A stretch of DNA of 64,000 nt from DATJBF01 sp035516795 (GTDB taxonomy: Bacteria; Verrucomicrobiota; Verrucomicrobiia; Palsa-1439): positions 25,859 through 89,858 of the forward strand of contig DATIZX010000055.1 of NCBI GenBank assembly GCA_035516795.1. The letters are read 5' to 3'. The position numbers and the translations under genes were made by a program. Shown here piece by piece: positions 52,664 to 60,268 of this stretch (its first letter is position 1; the number at the start of each line of letters is the position of its first letter). The notes beneath the pieces are model-generated. The model did not search any database and was not told the origin of the DNA. It worked only from the letters and a program-made list of their open reading frames with translations.

Positions 52664-53445
52664 TCGCCCTGTCATTGGCCGCGGTCCTGACCGGATGCGC
52701 GACTGTTTCGCCGACTGCCGGACCCGGGCGTCCGTTCGATTTCCGACGCGACACATTCGCGTTCCACAATGAACTCGTATTCAAATCCTCGGATCCGTCC
52801 TCGGTTTCTGGCGTCGCCACGACGCTGCAGAAATTGGAGCATCCCTACACGCGGCGTTGTTTCATCATGGCGGCCGGCGTCGTGCAATTCTGGAAACATG
52901 CGCGCTTCGATCCGTCGGCGCCGCCCGTGGCGGAGAGCGAACTGGCTCGTCGCATCCGCGAGGTCCGCGATGACGCGGCTTGGTGGCCCGGTGAACCGCC
53001 CACCAAACGCGTCGTGTTTCCCGGATTTGCCGGCTTGCGCGACCTCAGCCAGCGCGAGGGCCGGTTGCTGCGGGCCAACATGGGCGCGGGCTGGACCACG
53101 TATTTTCATCTGCGCAAATTCCCCATGCCGTTCGTGCCTTCGCGCACCCATCAGGCGCGCTTGTGCCAGGAAGTGCGCGCCTGGCTTCGCTCAGGCCATC
53201 CCATGGTTCTCTGGCTCTATAATTTTCCCGACGTCAACATCAACCACGCCGTGACCGTCTTCGAGGAAATCGCGCCGCCCAATCCCGATCAGATCGCCTT
53301 TCACGTCTACGACCCGAACTACACTGATGCACCGCGCACGCTCATATTTGACCGGGCCACCAGTGCGTTTTATTACGAGAAGACTTTCTATTTCCCCGGC
53401 GGGCTCGTCCACGCTCGGCAGATGTTCACCAGCTTGCTGAGATGA
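52651..53445 (+). CDS. Lipoprotein with papain-like/C39-like fold
   Basis: 264 aa from the ATG at 52651, preceded by GGAG 8 nt upstream. Lipobox VLTGC (C16). Candidate catalytic residues in order Cys70 (YTRRCFIMAAG), His199 (NINHAVTVFE) and Asp221 (HVYDPNY) have the spacing of papain-like and C39-like cysteine peptidases; the segments around the His and Asp are typical for that clan. It lacks an ABC transporter domain, so it is not a bacteriocin exporter. It may process or bind an envelope peptide. Translationally linked to the HpnK-like gene (13-bp overlap). The 139 bp after it contain nothing recognised. Confidence 0.72.
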   Translation: MRILIALSLAAVLTGCATVSPTAGPGRPFDFRRDTFAFHNELVFKSSDPSSVSGVATTLQKLEHPYTRRCFIMAAGVVQFWKHARFDPSAPPVAESELARRIREVRDDAAWWPGEPPTKRVVFPGFAGLRDLSQREGRLLRANMGAGWTTYFHLRKFPMPFVPSRTHQARLCQEVRAWLRSGHPMVLWLYNFPDVNINHAVTVFEEIAPPNPDQIAFHVYDPNYTDAPRTLIFDRATSAFYYEKTFYFPGGLVHARQMFTSLLR

Positions 53446-53584
53446 TGGCCCGTGGCCGTTTTTGTCCGTCCTCTAGGATTCTTTCCTGTCGAAAAATCAG
53501 GTGTTTGGATAATTGACCGCTCTTGCGTCCTGCGGAAGGTTTTCATGTGTTAGGTCGCATTGCAATCGGTGAGAGGAGTCGCAC

Positions 53585-53950
53585 TTGAAGATTCGAAACG
53601 GATTGCTAACGATCGGGATACTTCTGGCAGTCATGACGCTGGCGTGTCGCGCCGATCAAGCATCCTGGTACGGGAAGGAGCATCGCGGCCGGTTGATGGC
53701 GAACGGCCACCGCTTCGATCCCGACAAGCTCACTGCGGCTTCGTGGGCGTATGACCTTGGTACCAAGGTGGTCGTCACCCACGACGGCCGCAGCGTGCTG
53801 GTGGAAATCACCGACCGCGGCCCGGCCAAGCGGCTGGTCGAGCAGGGACGCATCATCGATCTGAGTCGCGCCGCCTTCGCGAAGCTGGCGCCTCTCGAAC
53901 TTGGCCTCATCGACGTCACGGTCAAGAAGCAAAAAGGCATTGAGCAATGA
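53585..53950 (+). CDS. RlpA-like double-psi beta-barrel protein
   Basis: 121 aa from a TTG at 53585 with GAGAGGAG 7 nt ahead. Signal peptide or lipoprotein signal (LLAVMTLAC, C21). ASWYGKEHRGRLMANGHRFDP is the RlpA signature, followed by GTKVVVTHDGRSVLVEITDRGP and RIIDLSRAAFAKLAPLELG. RlpA proteins are septal lytic transglycosylases acting on denuded peptidoglycan; this one lacks the SPOR domain. The 141-bp MITE-like element lies 19 bp after its stop. Confidence 0.88.
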   Translation: MKIRNGLLTIGILLAVMTLACRADQASWYGKEHRGRLMANGHRFDPDKLTAASWAYDLGTKVVVTHDGRSVLVEITDRGPAKRLVEQGRIIDLSRAAFAKLAPLELGLIDVTVKKQKGIEQ

Positions 53951-53969
53951 GCTTTGAGCAATGCGCTCA

Positions 53970-54110
53970 GAGGCTGTTGAAAAAGTGGTTGAACCTGCGG
54001 ATCCGGGTTGTAGGCCGACTCTGTGAGTCGGCGATCCCTTCGAGAATGCCGCCGCTTCGCAGAAGCGGCCTACAGTTAGACGGCTGGAATGTGAGTTTTT
54101 CAACAGCCTC
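53970..54110. mobile_element. MITE-like non-autonomous element, copy 1 (141 bp)
   Basis: Perfect 15-bp terminal inverted repeats (GAGGCTGTTGAAAAA at 53970-53984, its complement at 54096-54110) flanked by a 4-bp duplication CTCA (53966-53969 and 54111-54114). Inside are two perfect hairpins, GCCGACTC-TGT-GAGTCGGC (54014-54032) and GCCGCTTC-GCA-GAAGCGGC (54051-54069), enclosed by GTAGGCC/GGCCTAC. No coding capacity. A second copy of identical length is at 57351-57491. Together with the downstream repeat it fills the gene-free stretch 53951-54253. Confidence 0.85.
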
Positions 54111-54230
54111 CTCAGATGTGACCGTGACATTGCTGGAAGCTTCGTGGCGTTTGGTGGTGAGCGGCATTCGGAGCTGTGCTTTATCCGTACAATCCGCGCT
54201 CTAAGACGGTTCGGTGTCGCAGTGATTCTC

Positions 54231-54270
54231 GTTCAGTGTTCGGCGTTCTACGTTCAATGTTCGACGTTCG
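54231..54270. repeat. GTTC-rich dispersed repeat spanning the btpA-like stop codon
   Basis: About 40 bp of imperfect tandem units of the type GTTCnnnGTTC (GTTCAGTGTTCGGCGTTC, then TACGTTCAATGTTCGACGTTC). On the minus strand it encodes the last few residues (RTNVEH) and the stop of the BtpA-like gene. Confidence 0.5.
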
Positions 54271-55075
54271 TGCGTCTGATTGTCGCGCCCAGCTCGGCAT
54301 GCGCGGCCATGAACCGTTTCACGCGGCGCGCGTCGACCGGCTTGTTCCAGCGTCCGTCCACCTTGAAGTAGGATCCCACGATGAATCCGTCCGCGGCATC
54401 GTAGAACGTGGGCAGATTCTCCGCCGTGATGCCGGAACCGAGATACACCGGCAATCGACAATGACGTTTGGCGTCGGTGACGTCGATCAGTTGCGGCGCA
54501 TCGCCGGTGACCGATCCCGTCACAATCACCGCATCGCCCCGCATAAACTCCACCGCTTCCGCCGTCGCCGCAATGTCCACGTCGGCGGTAATCGCATGGG
54601 AACTGTGTTTCTTCTTCACGTCCGCCCAGACCTGCACGCGGTCGGCGCCAATTTGTTTCCGATACCGCAATAACTTTGCCGCCGACGACTGGATCAATCC
54701 TTCGTCGGCGACGTGGGCAAACGCGAATCCCTCGGCGCGGATGAAATCGAGCCCGGCCGTATGCGCGACGGCCATCGCTTCGAGGTTGGCGCCGGCCAAC
54801 ACCTGCACGCCGCAGGGTAATCCGCTGGCCTCTTTCATCGCGCGGGCAATGAGCGTCATCGCGGCGACGATCTCGGGGCCGACCTCGCCGCGGAGGTACG
54901 GCGTGTCGTGCATGTTCTCCAACATCAATCCGTGCACGCCCGCCGACCGGTAGAGTTTGGCCTCCCGCACCGCGTCGGCTTCGAGTTGCGCCAGATTGAA
55001 TCGCGCCGCCGGCGTGCCGGGCAGCGCGCCCACGTGAATCATGGCAATGACAGGTTTCTTCGCTGAAAAGCGCAT
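54254..55075 (-). CDS. BtpA/SgcQ-family TIM-barrel protein
   Basis: 273 aa. PVIAMIHVGALPGTP at the start, LMLENMHDTPYLRGEVGPE, CGVQVLAGANLEAMAVAHTAG, DFIRAEGFAFAHVADEGL, VWADVKKKHSSHAI, DAVIVTGSVTGDAP and PVYLGSGITAENL are the BtpA family signatures. BtpA was named for photosystem I biogenesis in cyanobacteria, but most bacterial members sit with sugar or nucleoside genes and are of unknown function with an aldolase-like barrel. Free-standing here. The final six codons and stop lie in a dispersed repeat. Divergent from the next gene, 190 bp apart. Confidence 0.9.
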   Translation of the reverse strand: MRFSAKKPVIAMIHVGALPGTPAARFNLAQLEADAVREAKLYRSAGVHGLMLENMHDTPYLRGEVGPEIVAAMTLIARAMKEASGLPCGVQVLAGANLEAMAVAHTAGLDFIRAEGFAFAHVADEGLIQSSAAKLLRYRKQIGADRVQVWADVKKKHSSHAITADVDIAATAEAVEFMRGDAVIVTGSVTGDAPQLIDVTDAKRHCRLPVYLGSGITAENLPTFYDAADGFIVGSYFKVDGRWNKPVDARRVKRFMAAHAELGATIRRTNVEH

Positions 55076-55265
55076 GACGCGGGATTATAGCCGTCCGCCG
55101 ACGCGAACCAAGCCGTAAACCACGAAGTCGACCTGCTGTGGCGGGGAGGCGAAGTCTTCACCCAAAGGAACACGAATCGACGCGAAGAGGCAGCGCGCCT
55201 TTTGTTCGGAGTCTGCCTTCTATTTTCTTTCAAGATTCCAGTAGCGCTTCCACCTTCCACCCAGT

Positions 55266-56309
55266 ATGATGGCGCCAGTGATTCAGAGAAGTATGGTGTG
55301 GTTGTTCGCTTTTGCGAGCCTGTTCTTATCGTCGGTGGCCTGGGCCGGACCAGATCCGTTGGTGAGGCTGAAGGGTTTCAGCGAGTTTCCATCCGTCAAC
55401 ATCCAAGACCTCCTCAAGGGCGAGATTCTGAGCGAGCCGGGTGCGCTCATGGACTTCAAAAACGGGATTTCGGCACAGACCTGTTACGCCGTGTTCGTGC
55501 CAGCCCAACAAGCGGCCCGAAAACTCCAACTTTGGAATCCGTCCCTTCACCAGGACTTGAAGATCTTCAAGTTTCACCCCGTCAACGAGCCCTCCGCACC
55601 GATGGATTTTCGGGACATGAGTCTGAAATCAAACCAACGCCCGATCCGCTGGTTGCTGGATAAGACGCGCGCGACAACACCAACGCAATCGGACCTGAAC
55701 TTGTCAAAGGAGGAAGCCGAGCAACTGGCCGCTTGCGTGAAGAACCACCCCGACCCTCAAGCCGTCAGCGCCTGCTGGGCGCAGTTGCTGCAGCAACGCG
55801 CGCTGGCGTTCGAGCAGCAGGGCTTCGCCGGCGTCGCGCCCTACGAAACCGGCGGCGAGACCATGTCTCCGGTAACGCAGCTTCGAACCATGTTGCGCGA
55901 GCAGCCTGCCGTCGCCACTGAATTCGCCCCGATGCTGCGAGAAAGCGGCGTCCTCGGGCAAGAGGGCAAGCTCGATCCGTTTCATTATTGGGGCATGTAC
56001 GAAGCCGATCACCGCGCCGTATTGAATTTGGGAGCGGTGTATCTGCTGCCGGTGGGCAACCGCTACCAACTGATGGACGCGCAGTATTATGTCAGCGGCG
56101 TCTATTATTCATTTGTCACGCTGTACGAGGTTTGGCCCATTCAACTCGGCAACCAGGCGGCTTCGCTGATTTGGCGAGGTGACTTCTTTGCGGCCCCTGT
56201 GCTACAGTTCACCAGTGGATTTGAAAGGCTCGCGTACGGCGCGGTCATGGTCCAGGAACTCAAGAAGGCGATTCGCGCCTTTCAAGATGACGTGAAAACG
56301 AAACCTTAA
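55266..56309 (+). CDS. Secreted protein of unknown function
   Basis: 347 aa with a signal peptide (MVWLFAFASLFLSSVAWA, cut near residue 27). The mature protein is mixed alpha/beta with a central helical region rich in Gln, Glu and Ala (SKEEAEQLAACVKNHPDPQ, LLQQRALAFEQQGF) and a C-terminal part with YWGMYEADHRAVLNLGAVYLL and MDAQYYVSGVYYSFVTLYEVWP, alternating aromatics like a beta-sheet. I recognise no family. It is 19 bp upstream of an outer-membrane protein gene and probably co-transcribed. Confidence 0.75.
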   Translation: MMAPVIQRSMVWLFAFASLFLSSVAWAGPDPLVRLKGFSEFPSVNIQDLLKGEILSEPGALMDFKNGISAQTCYAVFVPAQQAARKLQLWNPSLHQDLKIFKFHPVNEPSAPMDFRDMSLKSNQRPIRWLLDKTRATTPTQSDLNLSKEEAEQLAACVKNHPDPQAVSACWAQLLQQRALAFEQQGFAGVAPYETGGETMSPVTQLRTMLREQPAVATEFAPMLRESGVLGQEGKLDPFHYWGMYEADHRAVLNLGAVYLLPVGNRYQLMDAQYYVSGVYYSFVTLYEVWPIQLGNQAASLIWRGDFFAAPVLQFTSGFERLAYGAVMVQELKKAIRAFQDDVKTKP

Positions 56310-56328
56310 ACACCGGTCCCCACCCGTC

Positions 56329-57234
56329 ATGACCCGTTGGTGCCCACAAACGCCAGGGGCGGCTTTCCTTCTCACGCTACTCGCCTTGCCGTTCCTCCTG
56401 TCCAACACCAACGCGGCCTCCCCCTTGATGGCCACGGCGCAGGAATTCGACGCCGACTTTGATTACGTGGCGGGCGCGCCCACGCACCTGCGGGGCGCGA
56501 ACATCGGTTCCGTCGAAGAATTCAACGCGGCCGCCCGCTATGCCGTTTCCCCGGCGATTACGAAGCGCTTGCTGCTGCGGCTCGGTGCGGAATGGCAGCG
56601 CTCCGATCTGCGGGTGCCGGACAACGTCCCGCTGCCCAAGACGCTCCAACAAGCCAGCGCGATTGTCGGCCTGGACTGCCAACTCACAGACCAATGGCTC
56701 TTGCGCACGGAACTCGACCCCGGCATTTACAGCGATTTCAAGGACGTGAGTTGGCGCGACGTCAATGCGCCGTTCCTGCTCACCGCGGCGTGCGTGGTGG
56801 ACGCCGATTTCCAATGGTTCGTCGGGCTGCGCCTCAACCTCTACAGCCAATATCCCGTCTGGCCCGTGCTCGGCCTGCGCTGGAAATTCGCTGATGAATG
56901 GACCTTGAACCTGATCCTGCCGCACCCGCGGCTGGAGTACGACGTGAACGAACGGTTGAAGCTTTACCTCGGCGGACGAGTCCAGGGCGGCACCTACCGG
57001 GTCAGCGACGACTTCGGGACCGACCACGGCGACCCCCGGCTCAACCACGAACTGTTGGATCAATATGAATTGCGAGTCGGCCCCGGCGTTTCGTGGAGAC
57101 TGCTTCGCAACATGACCATCGACCTCGACGTCGGCTACATGGTTTATCGGGAGTTCAACTTCTTCGATCACCACGTTGTGCTGCGAAGCAATCCCGCGCC
57201 TTACGGCCAAATCGCCTGGCACCTCCGTTTTTGA
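56329..57234 (+). CDS. Outer-membrane beta-barrel protein (DUF6268-like)
   Basis: 301 aa with a signal peptide (AAFLLTLLALPFLLSNTNA, cut near residue 29). The mature sequence is a string of amphipathic beta strands (AARYAVSPAITKRLLLRLGAE, WFVGLRLNLYSQYPVWPVLG, WTLNLILPHPRLEYDVNERL, NMTIDLDVGYMVYREF) ending with a terminal Phe (AWHLRF), the usual BAM recognition signature. Probably a small barrel of DUF6268 type with unknown cargo. Follows the secreted protein gene by 19 bp. Confidence 0.78.
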   Translation: MTRWCPQTPGAAFLLTLLALPFLLSNTNAASPLMATAQEFDADFDYVAGAPTHLRGANIGSVEEFNAAARYAVSPAITKRLLLRLGAEWQRSDLRVPDNVPLPKTLQQASAIVGLDCQLTDQWLLRTELDPGIYSDFKDVSWRDVNAPFLLTAACVVDADFQWFVGLRLNLYSQYPVWPVLGLRWKFADEWTLNLILPHPRLEYDVNERLKLYLGGRVQGGTYRVSDDFGTDHGDPRLNHELLDQYELRVGPGVSWRLLRNMTIDLDVGYMVYREFNFFDHHVVLRSNPAPYGQIAWHLRF

Positions 57235-57317
57235 ATGGACAGGAAGTTCTTGACCGCGAATGCGCGCGACTGCGCAAATATTCCCTCACTCGCCGGCGCA
57301 AACGACAGCGTATCCGG

Positions 57318-57341
57318 CCTCTCCCTCAACCAAGGGAGAGG
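57318..57341. repeat. CCTCTCCCT hairpin repeat
   Basis: CCTCTCCCT, 6-nt loop CAACCA, AGGGAGAGG: a perfect 9-bp stem 9 bp before MITE copy 2. It has no T run, so it is treated as a palindromic repeat rather than a terminator. It and the MITE account for most of the 57235-57556 gap. Confidence 0.45.
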
Positions 57342-57350
57342 GAACGGTGA

Positions 57351-57491
57351 GAGGCTGTTGAAAAAGTGGTTGAACCTGCGGATCCGGGTTGTAGGCCGAC
57401 TCTGTGAGTCGGCGATCCCTTCGAGAATTCCGCCGCTTCGCAGAAGCGGCCTACAGTTAGACGGCTGGAATGTGAGTTTTTCAACGGTTTC
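57351..57491. mobile_element. MITE-like non-autonomous element, copy 2 (141 bp)
   Basis: Differs from copy 1 at about four positions: one internal base and three transitions in the right terminal repeat, which reads TTTTTCAACGGTTTC. It is flanked by GTGA at 57347-57350 and 57492-57495, a different 4-bp duplication from copy 1. Same two internal hairpins and same outer GTAGGCC/GGCCTAC pair. Confidence 0.82.
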
Positions 57492-57556
57492 GTGAGGGTT
57501 GCCCCCCTTGTCGCGATGTAGCTTCATGCGAAGGCGGATGCTATACTTCGCGGCTC

Positions 57557-58729
57557 ATGCATCTCGCGAAACGAATCATGTCCTGCAGGCGTCGAGTCAC
57601 CGTGGGATTGGTTGGCCTTCGAGCGGCCAACAAAACCATGCGGCTCGTAACGGCACGGTTTGCCGGCGCACCTTTGCTGCGCAGGCTAAAGCCTGCGGCT
57701 ACAGTTTTGTTGGGCGCTCTTCTGCTCCTCGGCGCGGGCCGTTTGCCCGCTGCGGCGCCGGCCGACGACGAGCAAACGGGATTTCTCGCTGTCACCGATG
57801 AGAACGATTCGTTCGCCAATATGTTCGGCGACCATCAAGATCGCCATTACACGGCGGGACTCAAGATACTTCTGATGGGCGGCGACGATTTCGCCACCAA
57901 CCTGACCGGGCGCCTCAATCGCCTGGAGAACTGGGGAATCGTGCCCGAAGCCGCCGACCTTGGCTGGATTATTCTCGGCCAGAACATTTACACGCCGCAA
58001 GACATCCTCAACCCGGACCCGATCCACGAAGACCGGCCCTACGCCGGCTGGCTGTACACGGGCGCCGTTTACCAGCGCCGCGGCGCGCTCGCCACCAATC
58101 TGTTCGTGATGGAGAATTTCGAGATTAACATCGGCATGGTGGGCGAGGACTCGTTGGCCGAGGAAGCGCAGAAAACGATCCATCGCTGGTGGTTTCCCGA
58201 CGACATCCCGAAAGGGTGGGGGCACCAACTCCGCGACGAACCCGGCCTCGTATTGAAGTATGCGCGTTTGTGGCGTTACTCGCCTACGACCGAAACGGCG
58301 CGGCATATGGACCTGATTCCCTACGTCGGCGGCGACTTGGGCAACGTGTTCACCTTCGCCACCGCGGGCGCGACCGCACGCGTCGGGTTCAATCTGCCCG
58401 ACGACTTCGGGATGCAGATCATCGACTCGCCCGCATCCGTCAACGGCGGGTTGACGCGCCAGGCGCCCTCGTGGTCGGCGTACGCGTTTGGCGGAATGGC
58501 CGGCCGTTTGGTGGCGCACGACATTACGCTCGACGGCAATTCCTTCCGTGGCGGCCCGAGCGTCGAGAAGCGGAACCTGGTGGGCGACCTGAGTTGGGGC
58601 GGCGCGATCCGCTTGTTCCGTCACGTCGAAGTCGCTTACACGCACACCGAGCGGACGATCGAATTTCGCGGTCAACACGGCGACGACAAGTTCGGCTCGA
58701 TCACCGTCAAAGGCATGTTTTGCTTTTAA
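57557..58729 (+). CDS. LpxR-like lipid A 3'-O-deacylase (outer membrane)
   Basis: 390 aa. Mature part opens GFLAVTDENDSFANMF and DRHYTAGLKILLMG, then WIILGQNIYTPQDI, EDRPYAGWLYTGAVYQRRG, GEDSLAEEAQKTIHRWWFPD and PKGWGHQLRDEPGLVLKYAR, the LpxR (DUF2219) motif series including Asn/Asp and Thr of the calcium-dependent site and the catalytic His. C-terminal Phe (GMFCF) fits a barrel. LpxR removes the 3'-acyloxyacyl chain from lipid A. The N-terminus (residues about 35-54, including RRLKPAATVLLGALLL) is encoded by a dispersed repeat, and provides the hydrophobic core of the signal peptide. The start codon could be any of three early ATGs. Confidence 0.88.
   Translation: MHLAKRIMSCRRRVTVGLVGLRAANKTMRLVTARFAGAPLLRRLKPAATVLLGALLLLGAGRLPAAAPADDEQTGFLAVTDENDSFANMFGDHQDRHYTAGLKILLMGGDDFATNLTGRLNRLENWGIVPEAADLGWIILGQNIYTPQDILNPDPIHEDRPYAGWLYTGAVYQRRGALATNLFVMENFEINIGMVGEDSLAEEAQKTIHRWWFPDDIPKGWGHQLRDEPGLVLKYARLWRYSPTTETARHMDLIPYVGGDLGNVFTFATAGATARVGFNLPDDFGMQIIDSPASVNGGLTRQAPSWSAYAFGGMAGRLVAHDITLDGNSFRGGPSVEKRNLVGDLSWGGAIRLFRHVEVAYTHTERTIEFRGQHGDDKFGSITVKGMFCF
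57661..57720. repeat. Dispersed GCAGGCTAAAGCCTGC repeat inside the lpxR-like gene
   Basis: Contains the palindrome GCAGGCTAAAGCCTGC (57681-57696) followed by GGCTACAGTTTTGTTGGGCG. Related sequence recurs at 59352-59377 (opposite orientation: CTGTAGTCGCAGGCTTTAGC) and, in part, around 59403-59437 and 59494-59515. Confidence 0.7.
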
Positions 58730-58761
58730 TCCACTGATTACACGGATTGCACGGATTCGTT

Positions 58762-58864
58762 TGTAGGGCGCGAATGCCCGAAGGGTTTCGCGCCTAAGCT
58801 CCGTCGTGATGCTGTTTCCAAAGACAGCGGCGCGATACCTACACCACAGGCATCGCGCCCTACA
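58762..58864. repeat. Palindromic repeat with TGTAGGGCGCGA ends
   Basis: TGTAGGGCGCGAATGCC at the left pairs with GGCATCGCGCCCTACA at the right. Each half also folds by itself: GGCGCGAA...TTTCGCGCC and GGCGCGAT...ATCGCGCC. The left half recurs at 59569-59601 with three differences. It occupies most of the 58730-58965 gap. Confidence 0.65.
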
Positions 58865-58965
58865 ATCATTTGCCTGCACGGCTATATCCAGATGCGCATC
58901 TTCTTCGGATTGCCTCTTGTTTTCGGTGATGCTACTTTGGACAATCATTCAAAACAGGAGGCAAC

Positions 58966-59280
58966 ATGGGTCTTTATCTCGTCGAACACAGGCACACTGC
59001 CGAGACGTGTCCGCGTCGGAGCAAGGAGACAGTGAACCAACTGTTTACCCATCTCACGCCGTACAACGCCGCCAAGCTTGGCGTGCAAATCCTCGGCGAC
59101 TGGGTGAACGACGACGAGCATCATCTCGTGTTGATTTTGGAAGCGTCCGATCAAGACACGGTGGCACGCTTCGTCAATCCGCTGGCGGCGATTGGCTCGG
59201 TGGCGATTCACCAGGGGACGGTCTGCTCGGAAGTGTCGGAGCAATGCCTGGCCGCTGAATCCAAATCCACCACAAAGTAA
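58966..59280 (+). CDS. Small protein of unknown function (dimeric alpha-beta-barrel-like)
   Basis: 104 aa with a strong SD (CAGGAGGCAAC before the ATG). MGLYLVEHRHTAETCP, helix, LGVQILGDWVNDDEHHLVLILEASDQDTVARFVNPLAAIGSVAI: a beta-alpha-beta-beta-alpha-beta order like small ferredoxin-like dimeric barrels (DUF3303/muconolactone isomerase type). No signal peptide, no obvious active site. The family assignment is a guess from the predicted strand order. Confidence 0.75.
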   Translation: MGLYLVEHRHTAETCPRRSKETVNQLFTHLTPYNAAKLGVQILGDWVNDDEHHLVLILEASDQDTVARFVNPLAAIGSVAIHQGTVCSEVSEQCLAAESKSTTK

Positions 59281-59692
59281 AACGAATTCACAACGGTCTG
59301 CTGATTTCCATGTAGCCGCACCGTTGCCGCAGACAACAGCGGCTGACAAAACTGTAGTCGCAGGCTTTAGCCTGCGCGGGGAAGACGCACCCATAAAGGG
59401 TACGGCTACACGGAAATCGGTTTTGTTAGGCGCTCTAAGCCGAAAACTGCACCAGCAGCTTGAGACGACATGACGACGTTTTCACGGCAACCCTGCGGCT
59501 ACAGTTCTGTTGGTTGTATTCGGCTTCGCCCCGCGGACCGGAACCGGTGACGGTTCCGGTCTTCCAATTGTAGGGCGCGAACGCCTGAAAGGTTTCGCGC
59601 CGCGGAGCGGAACGTGTGAACGTTCCGTTCGTCTCAGCGTTCCGTTATTTTCTGATTCACGGCCAGCCTCTTCCAGCCTAACCGCATTCATC
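59281..59692. repeat. Gene-free region filled with palindromic repeats
   Basis: 412 bp without a convincing gene. Contains the inverted GCAGGCTTTAGCCTGC repeat (59360-59375), a TTTTGTTAGGCGCTCT segment shared with 57705-57720, a third CTGCGGCTACAG copy (about 59496), the hairpin ACCGGAACC-GGTGAC-GGTTCCGGT (about 59537-59560), the TGTAGGGCGCGAA repeat (59569-59601) and CGGAACG-TGTGAA-CGTTCCG (about 59608-59627). All look like decayed or nested members of the same dispersed repeat families. Confidence 0.6.
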
Positions 59693-60250
59693 TCACAGAA
59701 GCAAACGAAGCAAACGAAGTTCTTCCTCCGATTCCTTGCCTCTTCTTCCTTCGTCCAATGCTTTCCTGATCTTTTCCATCACCTTCTGGATTCTGACTTC
59801 TGGCTCCTGACTCCTGTTCGAGGCCAACTCATGTTCCCAAATCCGCACCACGCGCCATCCTCGCCTCCGCAATTCCCGGTTCACGAACCGGTCGCGCGCG
59901 ATGTTCGCCGCCATCTTCTCACGCCAGAACGCCTTGCCGGTTCTTTGCGTCTTTGCGCCTTGGCGTGAACCAGCCGTTGTCGGCATTGCGCTTTTCTTCA
60001 GCCATTTCTTTGGATGTGAATACTTCGGACAGCCGTGCCAGAAACAACCGTCCACGAAGACCGCGACGCGCTCTTTGGGAAACAGGAAATCAATCCCGAC
60101 GTTGGTAGGGCGTGCTGCCCCAGCGCGCCGCTTCTGACCTTCGATTCTCAGTCTCTGCTGTCGTCTCCATCCGGTGATGCCGTGAGCGCGCAGCAGTCTG
60201 GTGAGTGCAAGCTCCGTGTCCTTGTTGCCGCTTCCGCGAATCCGCGACAT
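59693..60250 (-). CDS. Very short patch repair (Vsr)-type endonuclease with repeat-derived insertions
   Basis: 185 aa. Starts MSRIRGSGNKDTELALTRLL, then HGITGWRRQQRL, the catalytic/zinc region DFLFPKERVAVFVDGCFWHG with C-x3-H-x-C, and RDRFVNRELRRRGWRVVRIWEHEL. Vsr nicks T:G mismatches from deaminated 5-methylcytosine, and is usually beside a cytosine methyltransferase, absent here. Two stretches break the usual spacing: residues 40-51 (RRAGAARPTN) coded by a GGTAGGGCGTGCT palindromic repeat, and residues about 88-106 (MPTTAGSRQGAKTQRTGK) coded by a TTTGCGCCTTGGCGTGAA repeat. The reading frame is intact. The last 15 codons lie in a GAAG-rich repeat. Confidence 0.85.
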   Translation of the reverse strand: MSRIRGSGNKDTELALTRLLRAHGITGWRRQQRLRIEGQKRRAGAARPTNVGIDFLFPKERVAVFVDGCFWHGCPKYSHPKKWLKKSAMPTTAGSRQGAKTQRTGKAFWREKMAANIARDRFVNRELRRRGWRVVRIWEHELASNRSQEPEVRIQKVMEKIRKALDEGRRGKESEEELRLLRLLL

Positions 60251-60268
60251 TACCTCGGAGCGTTTGTG

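Noticed and set aside
53970..57491. CRISPR-like array from repeated 141-bp units
   Set aside because: Only two copies 3.4 kb apart with genes between; terminal inverted repeats and target duplications show a transposon-type element.
57686..58948. 420-codon open frame on the minus strand
   Set aside because: Antisense to the LpxR-like gene, which has a clear motif series.
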